Source: Terebella lapidaria (Eukaryota; Annelida; Polychaeta; Terebellida; Terebellidae). Taken from it: a stretch of DNA of 64,000 nt. Under the pieces are notes generated by a model. That model was given only the letters and a program-made list of their open reading frames with translations, was not told the origin of the DNA and did no database searches. Below are positions 25,726 to 37,900 of the stretch, piece after piece. Numbering within the stretch: the first letter of the stretch is position 1; the number at the start of each line of letters is the position of its first letter. The stretch is taken from contig OX424560.1 of the NCBI GenBank assembly GCA_949152475.1, forward strand, positions 19,221,106-19,285,105, in the 5' to 3' direction. The position numbers were made by a program, and so were the translations under genes.

Positions 25726-27145
25726 GTGCATACTAGATGTATCATTAACCTTCTCTAGGGAAAGAAGTAGAGTAGAGCATTAGGTGCAGACACTCATATA
25801 TGCTTCTGAAATGTATGTATCAACCTATTACCATCAGTACCAAAAGGCACGTACACTACTCAAATCATTATTGTCCAGTGGAGATGGTGCAAAAATATGG
25901 ACAAGAAAGGGTCTTTCGAAAAAGTATTCCTTTGATAACCATAGGATGATATTTTAAAAAGGCACCAATTATTGGGACTTTAAATTTGAGGCGATTGTTT
26001 CAGATTATCGATGCATGAGTTGTGTGATTTGTCGAACTCATGTCATTCCGTCGGATTGATGAGTGTCTATTGGTGAAATATGAACATTATTATCAGCCCG
26101 CGCTGGAAAACATTCGCTATGACAAATGCGTTTCAACTTACATATTCATCCCTCGTTCGGCTACATGAAATCGTAACATAATGTTCCTGGAATGTTAAGC
26201 TGTAAATCAGCTCACCAATGATCAAACAATTCAACTATGATGTGTACAGGTTTGGGGTTCCCTCCTAAGAAAAAAGCCAATACAGCTACTAAAAATATAC
26301 AAAGCACAAGAAAGATAAAAAACCAAACGTAATGTACATGACATTCAACATAGCTGCGGACAGTCATTTGTTTTTGTATAGATCTAATTATTTAAATGTC
26401 ATAATATTCTTATCCATATATGTATCATGTTTTCATCTTTCATGACTCTTTTTTCTTGGATCAACCTCATAATTCTCAAGATTAGCAGAATATATCCATT
26501 GTGTCCACAGTCATTTCCCCCACACCTAAAATGAGGTGCGGGCTTGCTTCATAACATCCTTCATCTCATTGTTTCTTGCGATTTTTGGTCGAATATAGTC
26601 TATACTCAGCACAACAGTGACCCAAACACCATTCATTTATTCATTCAATCACTCTTACCACGCGGCTTAATCACACATGACAGGTCACGTTATGTCCATA
26701 GTTCCTTCAAATTAGAGATTAATACATCTGAATAAAAGACAAACAGGACTCACCTCAACGGGCCAAGGTCACTTGCTCTATACGTCGCTACTGGAATAGT
26801 TCGTCTGTGAGGTGTTTCGCACATCCTATTGCTATCAATTGGAAAACTATTGTGATAAAGTATCATGATTTTAAGAATATTATTTGTACCCTATTTCATG
26901 AGTGAAGTGCAAAGTACAATCTTACTCATCTACTAGGAAATCATTTTGGTGTTTCATCATGTAAAATTTCACTTCATTAAACTGAAATGTGTGTATGAAC
27001 TGTCAGTTGAGTGATAAGTCATTAGGAAATTGATTCAGGTGTGCTATTTCATAATCAAGAACGTTACTGCCTTTACTCTCATAAACGAAAGAAAAGCATA
27101 TACAGACATGTGTCATTATACAGTCTCGTTACAATCTGATAAGTG

Positions 27146-27205
27146 ATCTATACATATGAGTGTGCATATAATTAGTTATCTATACATATGAGTGTGCATA
27201 TAATT
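27146..27205. repeat. Short tandem duplication (28-bp unit, 32-bp period)
   Basis: ATCTATACATATGAGTGTGC plus eight more bases occurs twice, at 27146-27173 and 27178-27205, separated by AGTT. Unit 4 has a single related copy near 21876-21900. Confidence 0.85.
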
Positions 27206-29378
27206 CCCGAATAAAAGTACTGGGTCAATAGTCACAGAGACAATGTTCTGGAGAGTAAATTCTGTTGACGCATGCACATTTCAATTCCGAACGATTATCA
27301 ATTTTGCTAGCAAACCGCAGTCAAACAAGGAACCATTCAGGACAAGAACACGCTTTGTTGCATGACATGTCAAGCGGGAAGGCGATCTATAGCTATTTAT
27401 CAGTAACGACGACGTTTCCTTTCATACTTACACCCGTATTCTTGTGTGACGATATGGAACTCAATATTCATCAGATATTAATATTATATAATAGACCAGT
27501 AACATGTGTATAACAATTGATGCAAATATTACTTTAAAGACGATAAATGATGTCTAGATAGAATACTCAAAATGATGGTTGCCTTCTACCATATCAGGAT
27601 GGTCGCATGTTAATTGTTTTATTGTTATGATAATAATGAGGGAATCTAGAAAGTAAATATGTCAGCTATATGTGTATGAGTATAAATTGACGGTTGTTCT
27701 TGTGATGCTGGATGGAAACTCCACCTACGTAAATATTTGCATGTCCCTGACTTAGTAAAACAATGCGATATAGAAAAATTCGGTTAGAAGTCATAGGTGT
27801 ATATTGCCTCCATTGCTTCTAGGTGTGAGATTTATGACAAACATCAGTTCTTAGGCAACAACGTCCATTTCTTCCCGAGATTGGTCGATAAAAATGTCGA
27901 CCGTTTTCACTGACAATCACGACCGTTTCACTTCCCAACTAATTTGTCTCCTGTCAGTGGACAAAAGACTGTAATATATGAGATTAGACCGTCATTCATA
28001 TCAGATGAATATATAAAGTTTGTACGAACAATTCTATCAACAAACTTGCAGGTACTTTCATATGTAAATAGGGCTGTGCGGATGTTAGCTTAACTCTGGG
28101 TAGAAGATATTGATGTGGAGCAACGGTTGCTCGATCTACAGAGCAGAATCAATAATTATATTTTTGTGGTGCATTATGATGACGGTTCCGTTTGTTGTTT
28201 CCATCAAGATGTTGAGAAGCATACATTTTTGATTGCCAATCATGAATGCAATCATCCAAGCACTGCGACCATGCAATTTTAAAATGTAATCATGTAATGA
28301 AACCATATATTGTACAAGTCATTTTATGTAACTAAGAAGATTTTATACATGTATAATGTGAACGATTTGTTGACACTAACTAATAATTCAAGTCAAACCT
28401 CAGCTCTAGCTGTGAAGTTATGTACATCTGAAGATATCAATAACACCACATTTCTGACAGCATCAACATCATCATCTACCAGACATTGACATGACGTTCA
28501 TGATTTTCTTGAGATGTGACAGATGGCATCCTGACACGACTCATACCGGGGAGAGATTTACGTCTTGGTACCGGCGTAATACAAGCGTAGTAGAGGTGAG
28601 AAGTCGATCCCCGGTTCTTCATGCAGTGTCACATCATATGAATGACTATTTTGATGCCAAGATCAAAATCTGGGGTATTCAATTACTTGCACATCAATTT
28701 ACTGTGAGAGAGAGATGTATATATATAACAAAAAATGTGAATGTTACAAACTTGAAAATTGTAATGACAAGCAATTGCTCATCCCAAATGAACGATATTT
28801 ATAATGTATACAGGGAAGGGAGATCACCCAGAAAACACGAGAAACCCTACCAAAAACAGAGAATAAACCACGGCACTTGGACGAGACCAAAATAGGGAGT
28901 GGTTCTCATGAATAGATTCCAAAGCCTAAAGGGTACATTGTGTCAGGACAAACAGCAGTAATTGAAAGCTGTAACCCTCATAAATCCATACTAGATTGGC
29001 GAGGGATGTAGCCAAATAAGAACATGTGATGGGAGTGTTCCACGTGTAGCCGATTTGATGACCCAGCAGAGCGAAACAACTGGATAACCAATAGGAACCG
29101 AATGGGTCCCATACCCTTCCTACATGCTTATAGAGCCACATGTAAATTACCCGGCCGGGGTCGTAATGTCCCCTAACTCCTTGTTATGGCGATGATGTTC
29201 CTTCGCGGGAGAAACCATATTCCATCAAGAAAGGCACCATGGCTGGAAGAGGAAAGGCCTCGTGTCCTTACGTAAAAAAGATTAACTTGGCCCCGTTGTC
29301 GTCGTCGTGCAATAATGACTGGGTAGAGAGCTCGCTTGTTTGCACCACTCCCCCTTTTCACTATGTGATTGTCTCCGA

Positions 29379-31880
29379 GGCGTTCCCGTCGTAGTCTGTC
29401 TGCCTGTCAAGCTCTGCTATCCCGTGCTGTACCCCACTCGCTTACCGTGTGGACCATAGAGGCAAGCAAGCGACGTCGGGGCCCTGTCTCAACAGTTCAA
29501 TATAATCTGGCAAACAATCGTGCCGTCATAAAGGGACCGACGGTTTCTGCAACGGGGCACTGCTTTTCAAAGTGAGCGGACAAAATGGCCCAGTGTGGGA
29601 ACCTTGCTGCCTGTGGCATGCACCATTGGCTCCGCGGCTGAACGGTGAAGAACGCCATGGAGTAATGCCAGTGGGTAGTAGACAAGTCCGCGAACTGTGC
29701 AACAGCACTGGGGGATAGTTCCCGTGGCGTTGTCCGACAGTTTACTGACGTTAGCGCGGCGGGAGTGAGTTTGTACCTGGTGCCGTGGAGGTCAGAAATA
29801 AAGTTGCACGCCTTGGGAGTGAAAAATAGTCGGAGGGTCGATTTTAGTAGATTGTTGCACCACACGGACACGAAAACACACGACGAGATAAAGAATCCTG
29901 TGATCGTTCGCGGCTGTTTACGTCTTTCCAACGCACGTTCTCTCCATCCAACGAGCGAGGCGGCCATCGGCGGCCCCCAGAAAACATCAACGTAGACGGC
30001 AAGTGGGAGCCAAGGCGAGCTGCTGCAAGGGGAAGGAATAGAGACAAAGGGAGAGCAGAGAGGAAGCAACAGGCTGGCTGCCAGCTCCATTCAAGAGGAT
30101 GAGATCAGCGTCAGCATTAGGAGAGTGGCCCGCTTATTACTGCACGGCGTGCAAAGCGGGCGAGCTGACAGCATATTACATCACCCGGCGGTCGGAGGGG
30201 GGTTCTCTCAGAATGTAACTGACGGTCGGGAGGGGATCTTTCATTGCCTGGGAGGACGCTTGAGCGAATAGCCTCGTGTTTTCTGTGTTGACCCAGCGAC
30301 CACGCGCTCTTACGTCTGTCGCACGCCTTGTCTGAGTCTCGAACGCTTGCTGACGTGGTCGTTTCTGGCGGTTTTTCCCAGACGACCGCGTGAACGGATT
30401 ACGTTTCATGTGTTCATATTATCGAAGGCAGCACGGTCTCGCGCTCTGAACACCGCGTGGCTGGGTGCTGTGGTGCAAGAGACAATCGTGAACATCTGTT
30501 GCTGTCGGCCGGGCATATTATTGACATCTCGATGACCGAGTCACTGACGGCTTCCTGTGATATTTAATATTGTTTTGGAATAAACATGTTTCATCGATAC
30601 CTACCTTCAACCGCCCGCATTTCTTTTGACTCGGGCCACCATTAAATCACATTGTGTTTTACGTAGGATAACTGCTGGCATCTCTTTGTTTGTTCCACAT
30701 GGTGGCAGTGGAAACCTTTCACTTTAGAGCGTAAACGGAGCTAATAAATCAAATATATTGACGACTTTTGTTGGACAGTGAGCGATAAATCAGGATTGTT
30801 TGCATTTCTGGAGACCTCAGACAACGACAGTCCGACTTTTCTCATGATTTAATGAAAGATGGATTATTCCTTCAACAAGGTCACATCAATGCAGACTACT
30901 GGATGAAAGGCTAGTTCGCCGCTGGACGGATGGGAACCACACTGAAGTAACAACAACTGATCTTAGGAGGATACCACAACAGGGAACGACGAAACATCAT
31001 TTCCTACCTCCAATAGAAGATCATCAAATCGATGCCCGGCAGACTATTTACCGTCCCTGAGGTGTGCAATACTCTAAATACCCGATCGGTCGGTTTTCCC
31101 AGCAAGGACGTCGGGCCACCAGTGGGCAAACAGAAGCAAGCAAGAGCTTCAATTATTCACTAGCCGTCATAATTGAGCTCTTTTGGGGGAAAAGTTTCCC
31201 TTTGGAGCGTACTTGTACTCCTGACTGCTCCAAGTGGAGGGGGACTCCCGCTCCCGGGACCAGGTGAAACTTGGCCTTTGTCCTTGTAAAGTTTGCTCTG
31301 GGGTGGCAGGAAAAGACGCCGGGGAAGAAGTAAAAGGTTCCTTCTATCAATGGAGTAATATTGGCTTAGTCCTATCGCTGCCGTAAAAAGAGAAGACCAA
31401 ACGCCGACTGGAATAAACAGAATAGAGGCAGACGATCTTCGTGTGTCAATATTGCCCCCGCACGCACGTGAATGCCAGGGCAACACACGTTTATCACTGG
31501 TAACCGCCGCCCGCGCACTGTCTACCTCAGCCACAATACATCGTCCTATTGAATTGATTCTCGCACACAAGTTTCTGAAAACGGTGCAGTATGGCATAAT
31601 TACTCATCACTGGTATTGATTTTTTGTTCTCGCGGGTGCGGAATTTCATGGAAGGGATGCATCACGAACCATCCGTATGACCTGCTCGTGTTTTAATTCA
31701 GCACGGGTGGGAATATACGTCGCGTTATATTTACGGCATTAAGAAATAGCTGGGATATATCGGATCACCACCTATACAATACACATTATCCCAAGCTCGC
31801 CGTGAAAGGCCCGGGACGAGGGAAGATTTCCCGATCAATCGTCTATTTATTGTGCTCCTGGATAAAGAACGAGGAGGCTA
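29379..31880 (+). promoter_or_regulatory. GC/CpG-rich unique region, probable promoter and 5' leader
   Basis: The repeat array stops matching its paralogous units at about 29378. From there the sequence is unique and visibly richer in GC and CpG, especially 29.38-30.54 kb and 31.1-31.6 kb, then AT-richer until the start codon at 31881. No TATA box or clear non-coding exon could be fixed. Position immediately upstream of the gene and composition are the only evidence. Part of it may instead be old LTR-element sequence (see 30711). Confidence 0.4.
30711..30722 (+). other. Possible retroelement primer-binding site (TGGTGGCAGTGG)
   Basis: TGGTGGCAGTGG follows directly after GTTCCACA. The 3' end of metazoan tRNA-Leu with CCA predicts a primer-binding site TGGTGGCAGCGG, which differs by one base. 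Upstream there is an AATAAA (about 30579) as in an LTR, and a possible TGT start near 30210. No open reading frame follows, and no second LTR is found in the window, so this is at best an old fragment. Confidence 0.25.
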
Positions 31881-31965
31881 ATGATTATGAACATGGGATT
31901 TCCGTGGTCGTCAGGGATACTTCACGCCGTGCTGGTCTATTTCCTAGGTCTCCTGCACGTCTCAG
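31881..31965 (+). CDS. Exon 1: start codon and signal peptide
   Basis: The exon codes 28 residues plus one base. After a short polar start it has a hydrophobic core (ILHAVLVYFLGLL) and a small-residue end (HVSG), followed across the splice by AEDYC, so signal-peptidase cleavage near residue 29 is expected. The donor CTCAG/GTAAGT is close to the animal consensus. Phase is 1, matching the exon 2 acceptor. Three in-frame ATGs lie within the first five codons; the first was chosen because nothing favours the others. No TATA box is obvious. The leader upstream could contain a further non-coding exon that I cannot define. Confidence 0.72.
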
Positions 31966-34900
31966 GTAAGTCATTCAATATGCACCTTTGAGATGCGGGG
32001 GTCGTGAGTTAAGCTATAAATGGCTCCATCGACGCCACTCAACTGATAGCAGGCGAATGACCAATCATAAATTGCGTCTGTGACAATTTTTATCTACCCT
32101 ATGGTATAATTAGATTAATGTTGATTCACGGGCGGTATCAGACACTTTCCAATGGTGAACATCGAGTGCTGACGTGTACTCGAAGACCCAAAGTCGATAA
32201 TCCATATTTTCTTGTTCCTCGAATTTCATAGCCCAAACATGTACACATTAAACACGGGTTCATCCCCACATCTGGTACACTGTATCGGTATGCTATAACC
32301 CCCACAGGTGTTGATCTATTGATCATGGGCTCTTTATCTGGCTGCATCGTGAGTGTGTGGGTTCCCATGTCATCATGTTTGATTTGTTATTCACCCTTAG
32401 ATACAATATTATCTGACAGTTTTTCCAATGTTCCATCACGTTTATAAACTCTAATGATTTTACACATATCACGGCAATAACTGTTAGCGCTGAAATGACA
32501 GAGCGGCGACTCGCGAAATCGATAGCAACACGGCTTTGCCATTAACTAAATTGAATATTACTAACGTCGATATGTCCCGAAGTTGGGCAGTTATAATATT
32601 TCACCGTCTGCATCGAATCGAGTGGAGAAAAAGTGAGAGACGAGTGGAAAACATAACCTGATTTCATTTGCAAATAGAATTAAGCGACCAGGAAAAGAAG
32701 ACAGCACCGAATCGATCTTCATGGCATCTGTTTCCGCTGGGTTGACTTAACTTCCACACTCTATTCGACGAGAGAGGGGGGAACTCAACATTTGGCGACG
32801 AATGTATCTCGACTATTAATTAACTACCACTTCCAAAGAAATGGCCGAGGTTGGGTTCAGGTGACTCGCCTAAAATGGAAGGGTTTTCCCCCAGTGACAT
32901 CCTCTGCAAAAAAAACCCTTTTTCCAATCTAGGGTTTTATAAATGCATGACTGCAAGCATGAGCGCCCAGTGTTAATGTACTTAAATACGTCCCACGTGT
33001 TACTAGCGTCACTTTGATTCATTACCCCCTGGTCCCAAGGTCACTGGCTGTATTAGTCTAGACCCCATTTTCTCCGGACTATTACTCTCAGACCCCAGGG
33101 TTACGCCCCGGCTTGAGTCGATGCCCCAGCGTCTGCTACTAAAACCTCAGCCGCGATCAGCCGCGTTCGACATCCACAAAGTTTTATGATGGCGTGGAAG
33201 TCCTCCGCAAGGTCTCCAAATATCGATTGAAGGGCAGAAAATTTTCGCCAGATTTCTTGTGCCAGATACGACGTCGGAAGTGTGCTGTGGGAATTAGGGG
33301 GTTGTTCACCGCCGGCTGTCCAATAAAAGTTAATTTCAAGAAGGAACAAGGCCCGCTACCACCCCCGCCCGCTTCTTCCGACTCTTGTCTTCCGAGGAGG
33401 AATATACGATGTTGTCATGCAATATGGGTCGCCTTGAGGGCGCCTCTCCAACTATGGGCAGGTCTTAAGTCACAAGTGTTGATCAATACTGATCCCCTTT
33501 CCGCCAATAATTAAGCCGTAGTCTATGTCACGGGAAGCGTTTCCCCTTGTTGTGTGTCGTCCGTTAGATCGCCGTGAGGGGTGCTCCCACGGTGGACGAG
33601 CGGTGACAGGCGCTAATACCCCCGCCTTGATCTTAGCTGCCCGCTCCTACTACCCCGGAGCGGGACTCTACTCCATTAGGGGGGCAACAGGCTGGTCCGA
33701 CGCTCCATACGCCCGTGAGCGATAGGTCTATCTACTCCGGGTCAGAGGTTACTTCCGGTCATCCCCCGAGACTTCCGGTGAATAATATCGATCGATTTTG
33801 TGATTGTCGCTATTTGGCGAAGGAAGGCGTTCGTAGACTTTTTCGCTGTTTGGTCAGTAGCAAGTGTACTCATCTGTCGTATTCTTGTTTGATCTGCAGA
33901 TTCAATACGAGGGACAAATATAGCCTATTCATTAATGGAAAGAAATGCGATTTTATCTAAACGGCATTGACTCCCGTCCGTACACGCCCGTCTTGATGGT
34001 CGTTAGGGGCTTCTGGGAGTCCTGCTGTACGGAGCAGGGAATGGTTGTCTTCCGGGGGCGAGATATCAGATATCATATTCAGAACGACTGTCTGGGGAAT
34101 TAGGGGAATGCTCTCTAAAAATTACCATCTTTTCATTGACTAATTTCCTCGGGGAAATTCGGTTTGTGTCTTCAAGGAATAAACCGCATTTGCGCGGCAG
34201 AGCATGATATGAAACTAGACACTTTGTGTAGACAAATACCAACCTCAACCTTTGGTCAATCTTGTAACAGTATTGTGTCTAAAAATTGACTCATGTACTC
34301 ACATGATATTGTCTAACTGTTAATGCATTCTTCACTATTTCACATTGGCATTTTGCAATATGTTTTGTTATGCACGTGGTTCAATGTCTCACATAAAAAC
34401 ACATAGTATAGCATATTGCTCATGTTATGCATAGTCATTGGCATCAACATCATAACAGTACGATTATGCAGGTACATTTGTTCTGATTTCAATCACACAA
34501 AATCATATTTGCAAGTTGTCGCAGTGTTATCCTGCTTGCTTAGTCCCTGCGGGCCGTACTGAAAATTTATTATTGCCCTGTTCAGAAGTAATATCCATCT
34601 TCTGCCCTTGCGTCATAAGACTCGCTGCCATGGCAAAGTGGTAATCTCGCAGATAATCACGACCGCGAGAATAGAAACGAGAATCAATCAGCACCCTCTC
34701 GTGGTGTCCCAGAGTTCCACGCGGCAGCTTAAGCCATTGTGCTCGGTGGAAAATGTCAAAGTTATATACGAGGTTTGTTCCAAGTGTTTGCGGATCGCCA
34801 GAAATAGCGGGGGAGAACGCGATGGGGTTTTAACTTATATATCGACGGATAAATTCGCCCAACTTGCTGATGGGGCAAAAAGTTAATATCCAAATGACGA

Positions 34901-37900
34901 CTGCGGCAAATGGAACTCCGAGTTTGCCACTCCATGGGGACACGATAAGTTCTTGTTACAGTTCCGGGGACTCCCAGTTAGTAAATCATTGCTCTCTAAA
35001 GAGCTTCTTCCGCCAAATGCCATTAAAATTTGCAAGCGAGTCGGAATGGCAATCTAAGCTTCCATCGTTCAATTGCCATATAGAAATGTCTGCGATATAT
35101 GTGACAACATTCGACCCTCATCGCCTCATCGGGGGCTCTTTCTTTGGCGCACGTAGATCTGTCACTTACAGTGACAGGTCACTACCATAAGTAGTCCGGC
35201 CGCTTATTGTTGAAATGTTCAGCCCCGCTCGGGAATAAACGACTAAGACCATATTTCGCCGTCGATCGATCAACAAGCATTTAGAAGGTTCCTATTGTTT
35301 AATAATGCATGGAAATTTGAGATTTTGAACGAGAGATTGGAGAAATCCTGTGTTTTTTTTCATAATGTCTGCTGTATTTGACAGAACGTAAAAATGATTC
35401 CAATGGGACATTCTGTGTCATGCACGTGGTCACTATTCATTTGGTGGTTCGAACAGTACATGAATGTATAAAAAGGACTATAATAAACTGTTTAACCAAA
35501 TGATTAAGACACACACAAATTATGGATCAAATTTATATCTTGGGAAGTCTTTTCGGAATGGAACATGATTGTTTCTCTACAAGCGGTTATTCGTCAAACT
35601 TCAGGGGCTTTATTAGGATGAAACAAATATTTACTTGTTTATGATTTATTTCTATTGGGTCAAGAGACTAGAGCACCAGGTGATTTATTTGCACAGCGTT
35701 ACGTTGCAGGTTCTCAATAACAAAGTCAACAGCGTCATTATGGCCTCCGTTCCAACTTCAATCGACTGTCACGACTTTTGTGTCTATCTGGAATTAGTTC
35801 GCTGCTAATGAGTACAGAGGGAATGTTTTTTTTTTCTCCAGCCAGTTATTCCTAGCTCGAGGTAGCTGCGCAATTCACGTCAGCTCCTCAAAAAGGTCGC
35901 CGCTAAATTGATCGGATCCGTGTAATATTTGATGTAATTACGATTACACCCTGTGACAGCCATAAAGCCGTTTATTCATCCCCCATACGCCAGGATATTC
36001 CCCAGGCCCCTCCACACGTCAAAACCTCACGGGCTCATGAGCCAAGCTCCCCGGTATTTAGCATGGGGTAATATTGTAATAAGCAGATATTTCCCATGCG
36101 TTGATTCATGGGCAAAGCAATATTTACCTCTGATTATAAGCGGGTCTACAGTCGGTGCTGGCAATCGATGGGGGCGTCTTTTCAAGCAGCAAGGATCAAT
36201 GCACTTCTGTCTACGATCTATTAGCATGGACCCCTTAAGACATTGACGACTGATGTCTGTGCCATTTCAGAGATATTGATATTATTGACCATGGCAGGCA
36301 TGATTTGATCCGGTCTGGTTTCAAGCTTCGTTGCTCTTTCTACCTGGGGAAATGAGAAATGTGATACTCAGTCAAGGTAACGACGCATATGTACACATTG
36401 CTAGTAAATTTGTTCTGATCCCTATTTTCTCATGAAAGTACGTATACTATAGATACGTATACTGTCCTGTATTTGGGTGGCATATGTGGGTTTTGAAATT
36501 CTAGACGTATACGGTATTCAACGAGTGCAACGACCATTGGTGAGATGTCTCAGTGATTGTTTGGATGGATGATCATGAGCTAAGTGTAATTTTATAACAT
36601 GATCATAACTTCATGAGAACAATTTTCGTTCCTGTACACAATTTGTAATGTGGAATTAGGGTCTTTTTTCGTCTGATGGAAACGCTTGTTAATGCAAGAT
36701 CACGAGCTCTGTGATGTTCTACGAGAGGGGAACATGACCAGACAGGCTTTGACATGTCTGCGAGAACCCCTTTGGGAAAGATACTATTTCCCTTACAACG
36801 TTACGTGCAGTTGCAGGGAGTCGAGGAAACGCGGTCATGAATATTCCCCGTGAAAATGAGCTGCGACCAATTATGATATTACAAGTGAATCAACAATCTG
36901 AACAGAATACTTCTCCGCTGTACAGCTCTTTGTTTTCCTAATCTAGACAATGTTATAACCAACTAAGCCCCGTGTAATCATGGTAATCAGGAGCCCCTGT
37001 CACTAATGTTATTCCGGAAGTACCGATAACGAATAATGGGCTTCCGAGTCATCATTCATTGCCTAACCCTATCTGGCGTTCGTGCGGTAAATACCAAAAC
37101 GCGATGAATTTATTTAGCCGCCGATAATTATATTATTATCTCACGGGAGGCTGTTAATGTCGTGGACTGCCAGCAAAGTGTCGCCAATATTGATAGAGGG
37201 AAAATTCCGCCCTTTACCGTGTCGCGTGACACGCCATTATTAGGCCAGTCTAATGAACTACTTGTTTAGCATTACGCTCCAAAAGTATTGACACATTGTG
37301 GTATGTGACATTTACATCATTTGGCATTCTATAAACATTTCAAAACTATAATATTTGTTTTGGAGTATTTATACCTATTAGCGGTATATGTCTGGTATAT
37401 GTAGGAGGGAAGACTTTCGTATAAACGAAAATGTTGTAAGTTCGGCCTAAAATGCTAATATGATCCATCGGCCTTTTTTGCCCATCGGAAATGACTTTTT
37501 GCGTGTAGTCGCACGCCGTACATTAAATCGAAAATGACCACTGCTTTTAGGTCTGCAACATTTTTTTTATCAATCAGAGCAGCTTTTTGATGTCTAGGAA
37601 TGGAGGGGAAAAGGGTTATTTTATGTACGAAGCAATTCATACTTTTTGCATTCTCGTCAACATTTATTCGTTCTTTTATTTTACGTGGTGACTGTGCAAT
37701 GGCCCATGTTCAATGGGACACTCCACTACTGGTGATCAATCACTTGGTTCCCCCACACGGAGTCATTGGCTAGCATCATTGGTAGACAGTGACATATCGA
37801 TCCCAGAATACTTTGCGCACGTGCGTGTAACTACACGTTATCATTGCCAATTGCATGCGTCCATACAATCGCAGATTCAGCATAATTCTACATAAAGGGT

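Larger units (their letters stand above)
1..29378. repeat. Tandem array of about five diverged 5-7 kb segmental units
   Basis: The same landmarks recur in the same order and orientation. One starts CATTAACCT and ends TTAGGTGCA in most copies (near 1329, 6871, 14231, 19590 and 25743). A second contains CACCTCAACGGGCCAAGG with minor changes (near 2164, 7530, 14891, 21369, 26751). A third is GTTGCATGACAT followed by GGCGATCTATAGC (near 2727, 7928, 15289, 22034, 27357). Approximate units are 1-5550, 5551-10943, 12861-18890, 18891-24715 and 24716-29378, with an extra partial copy at 10950-12860. Frames inside the units are not conserved between copies, so the array looks non-coding. Unit borders are approximate. 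Confidence 0.85.

Noticed and set aside
28491..28895. 134-codon plus-strand frame in unit 5
   Set aside because: The matching segments of units 2 and 3 (from about 10195 and 17555) do not keep the frame, so there is no sign of coding constraint.
29239..29395. Small frame starting at a good-context ATG (MAGRGKASC...), about 51 codons
   Set aside because: The same ATG in units 3 and 4 leads to early stops in different frames, so there is no conservation.
29497..30090. 197-codon minus-strand frame in the CpG-rich region
   Set aside because: Longest single frame in the window, but it shows no domain or plausible splice partners. GC-rich DNA is poor in stop codons, which explains its length.
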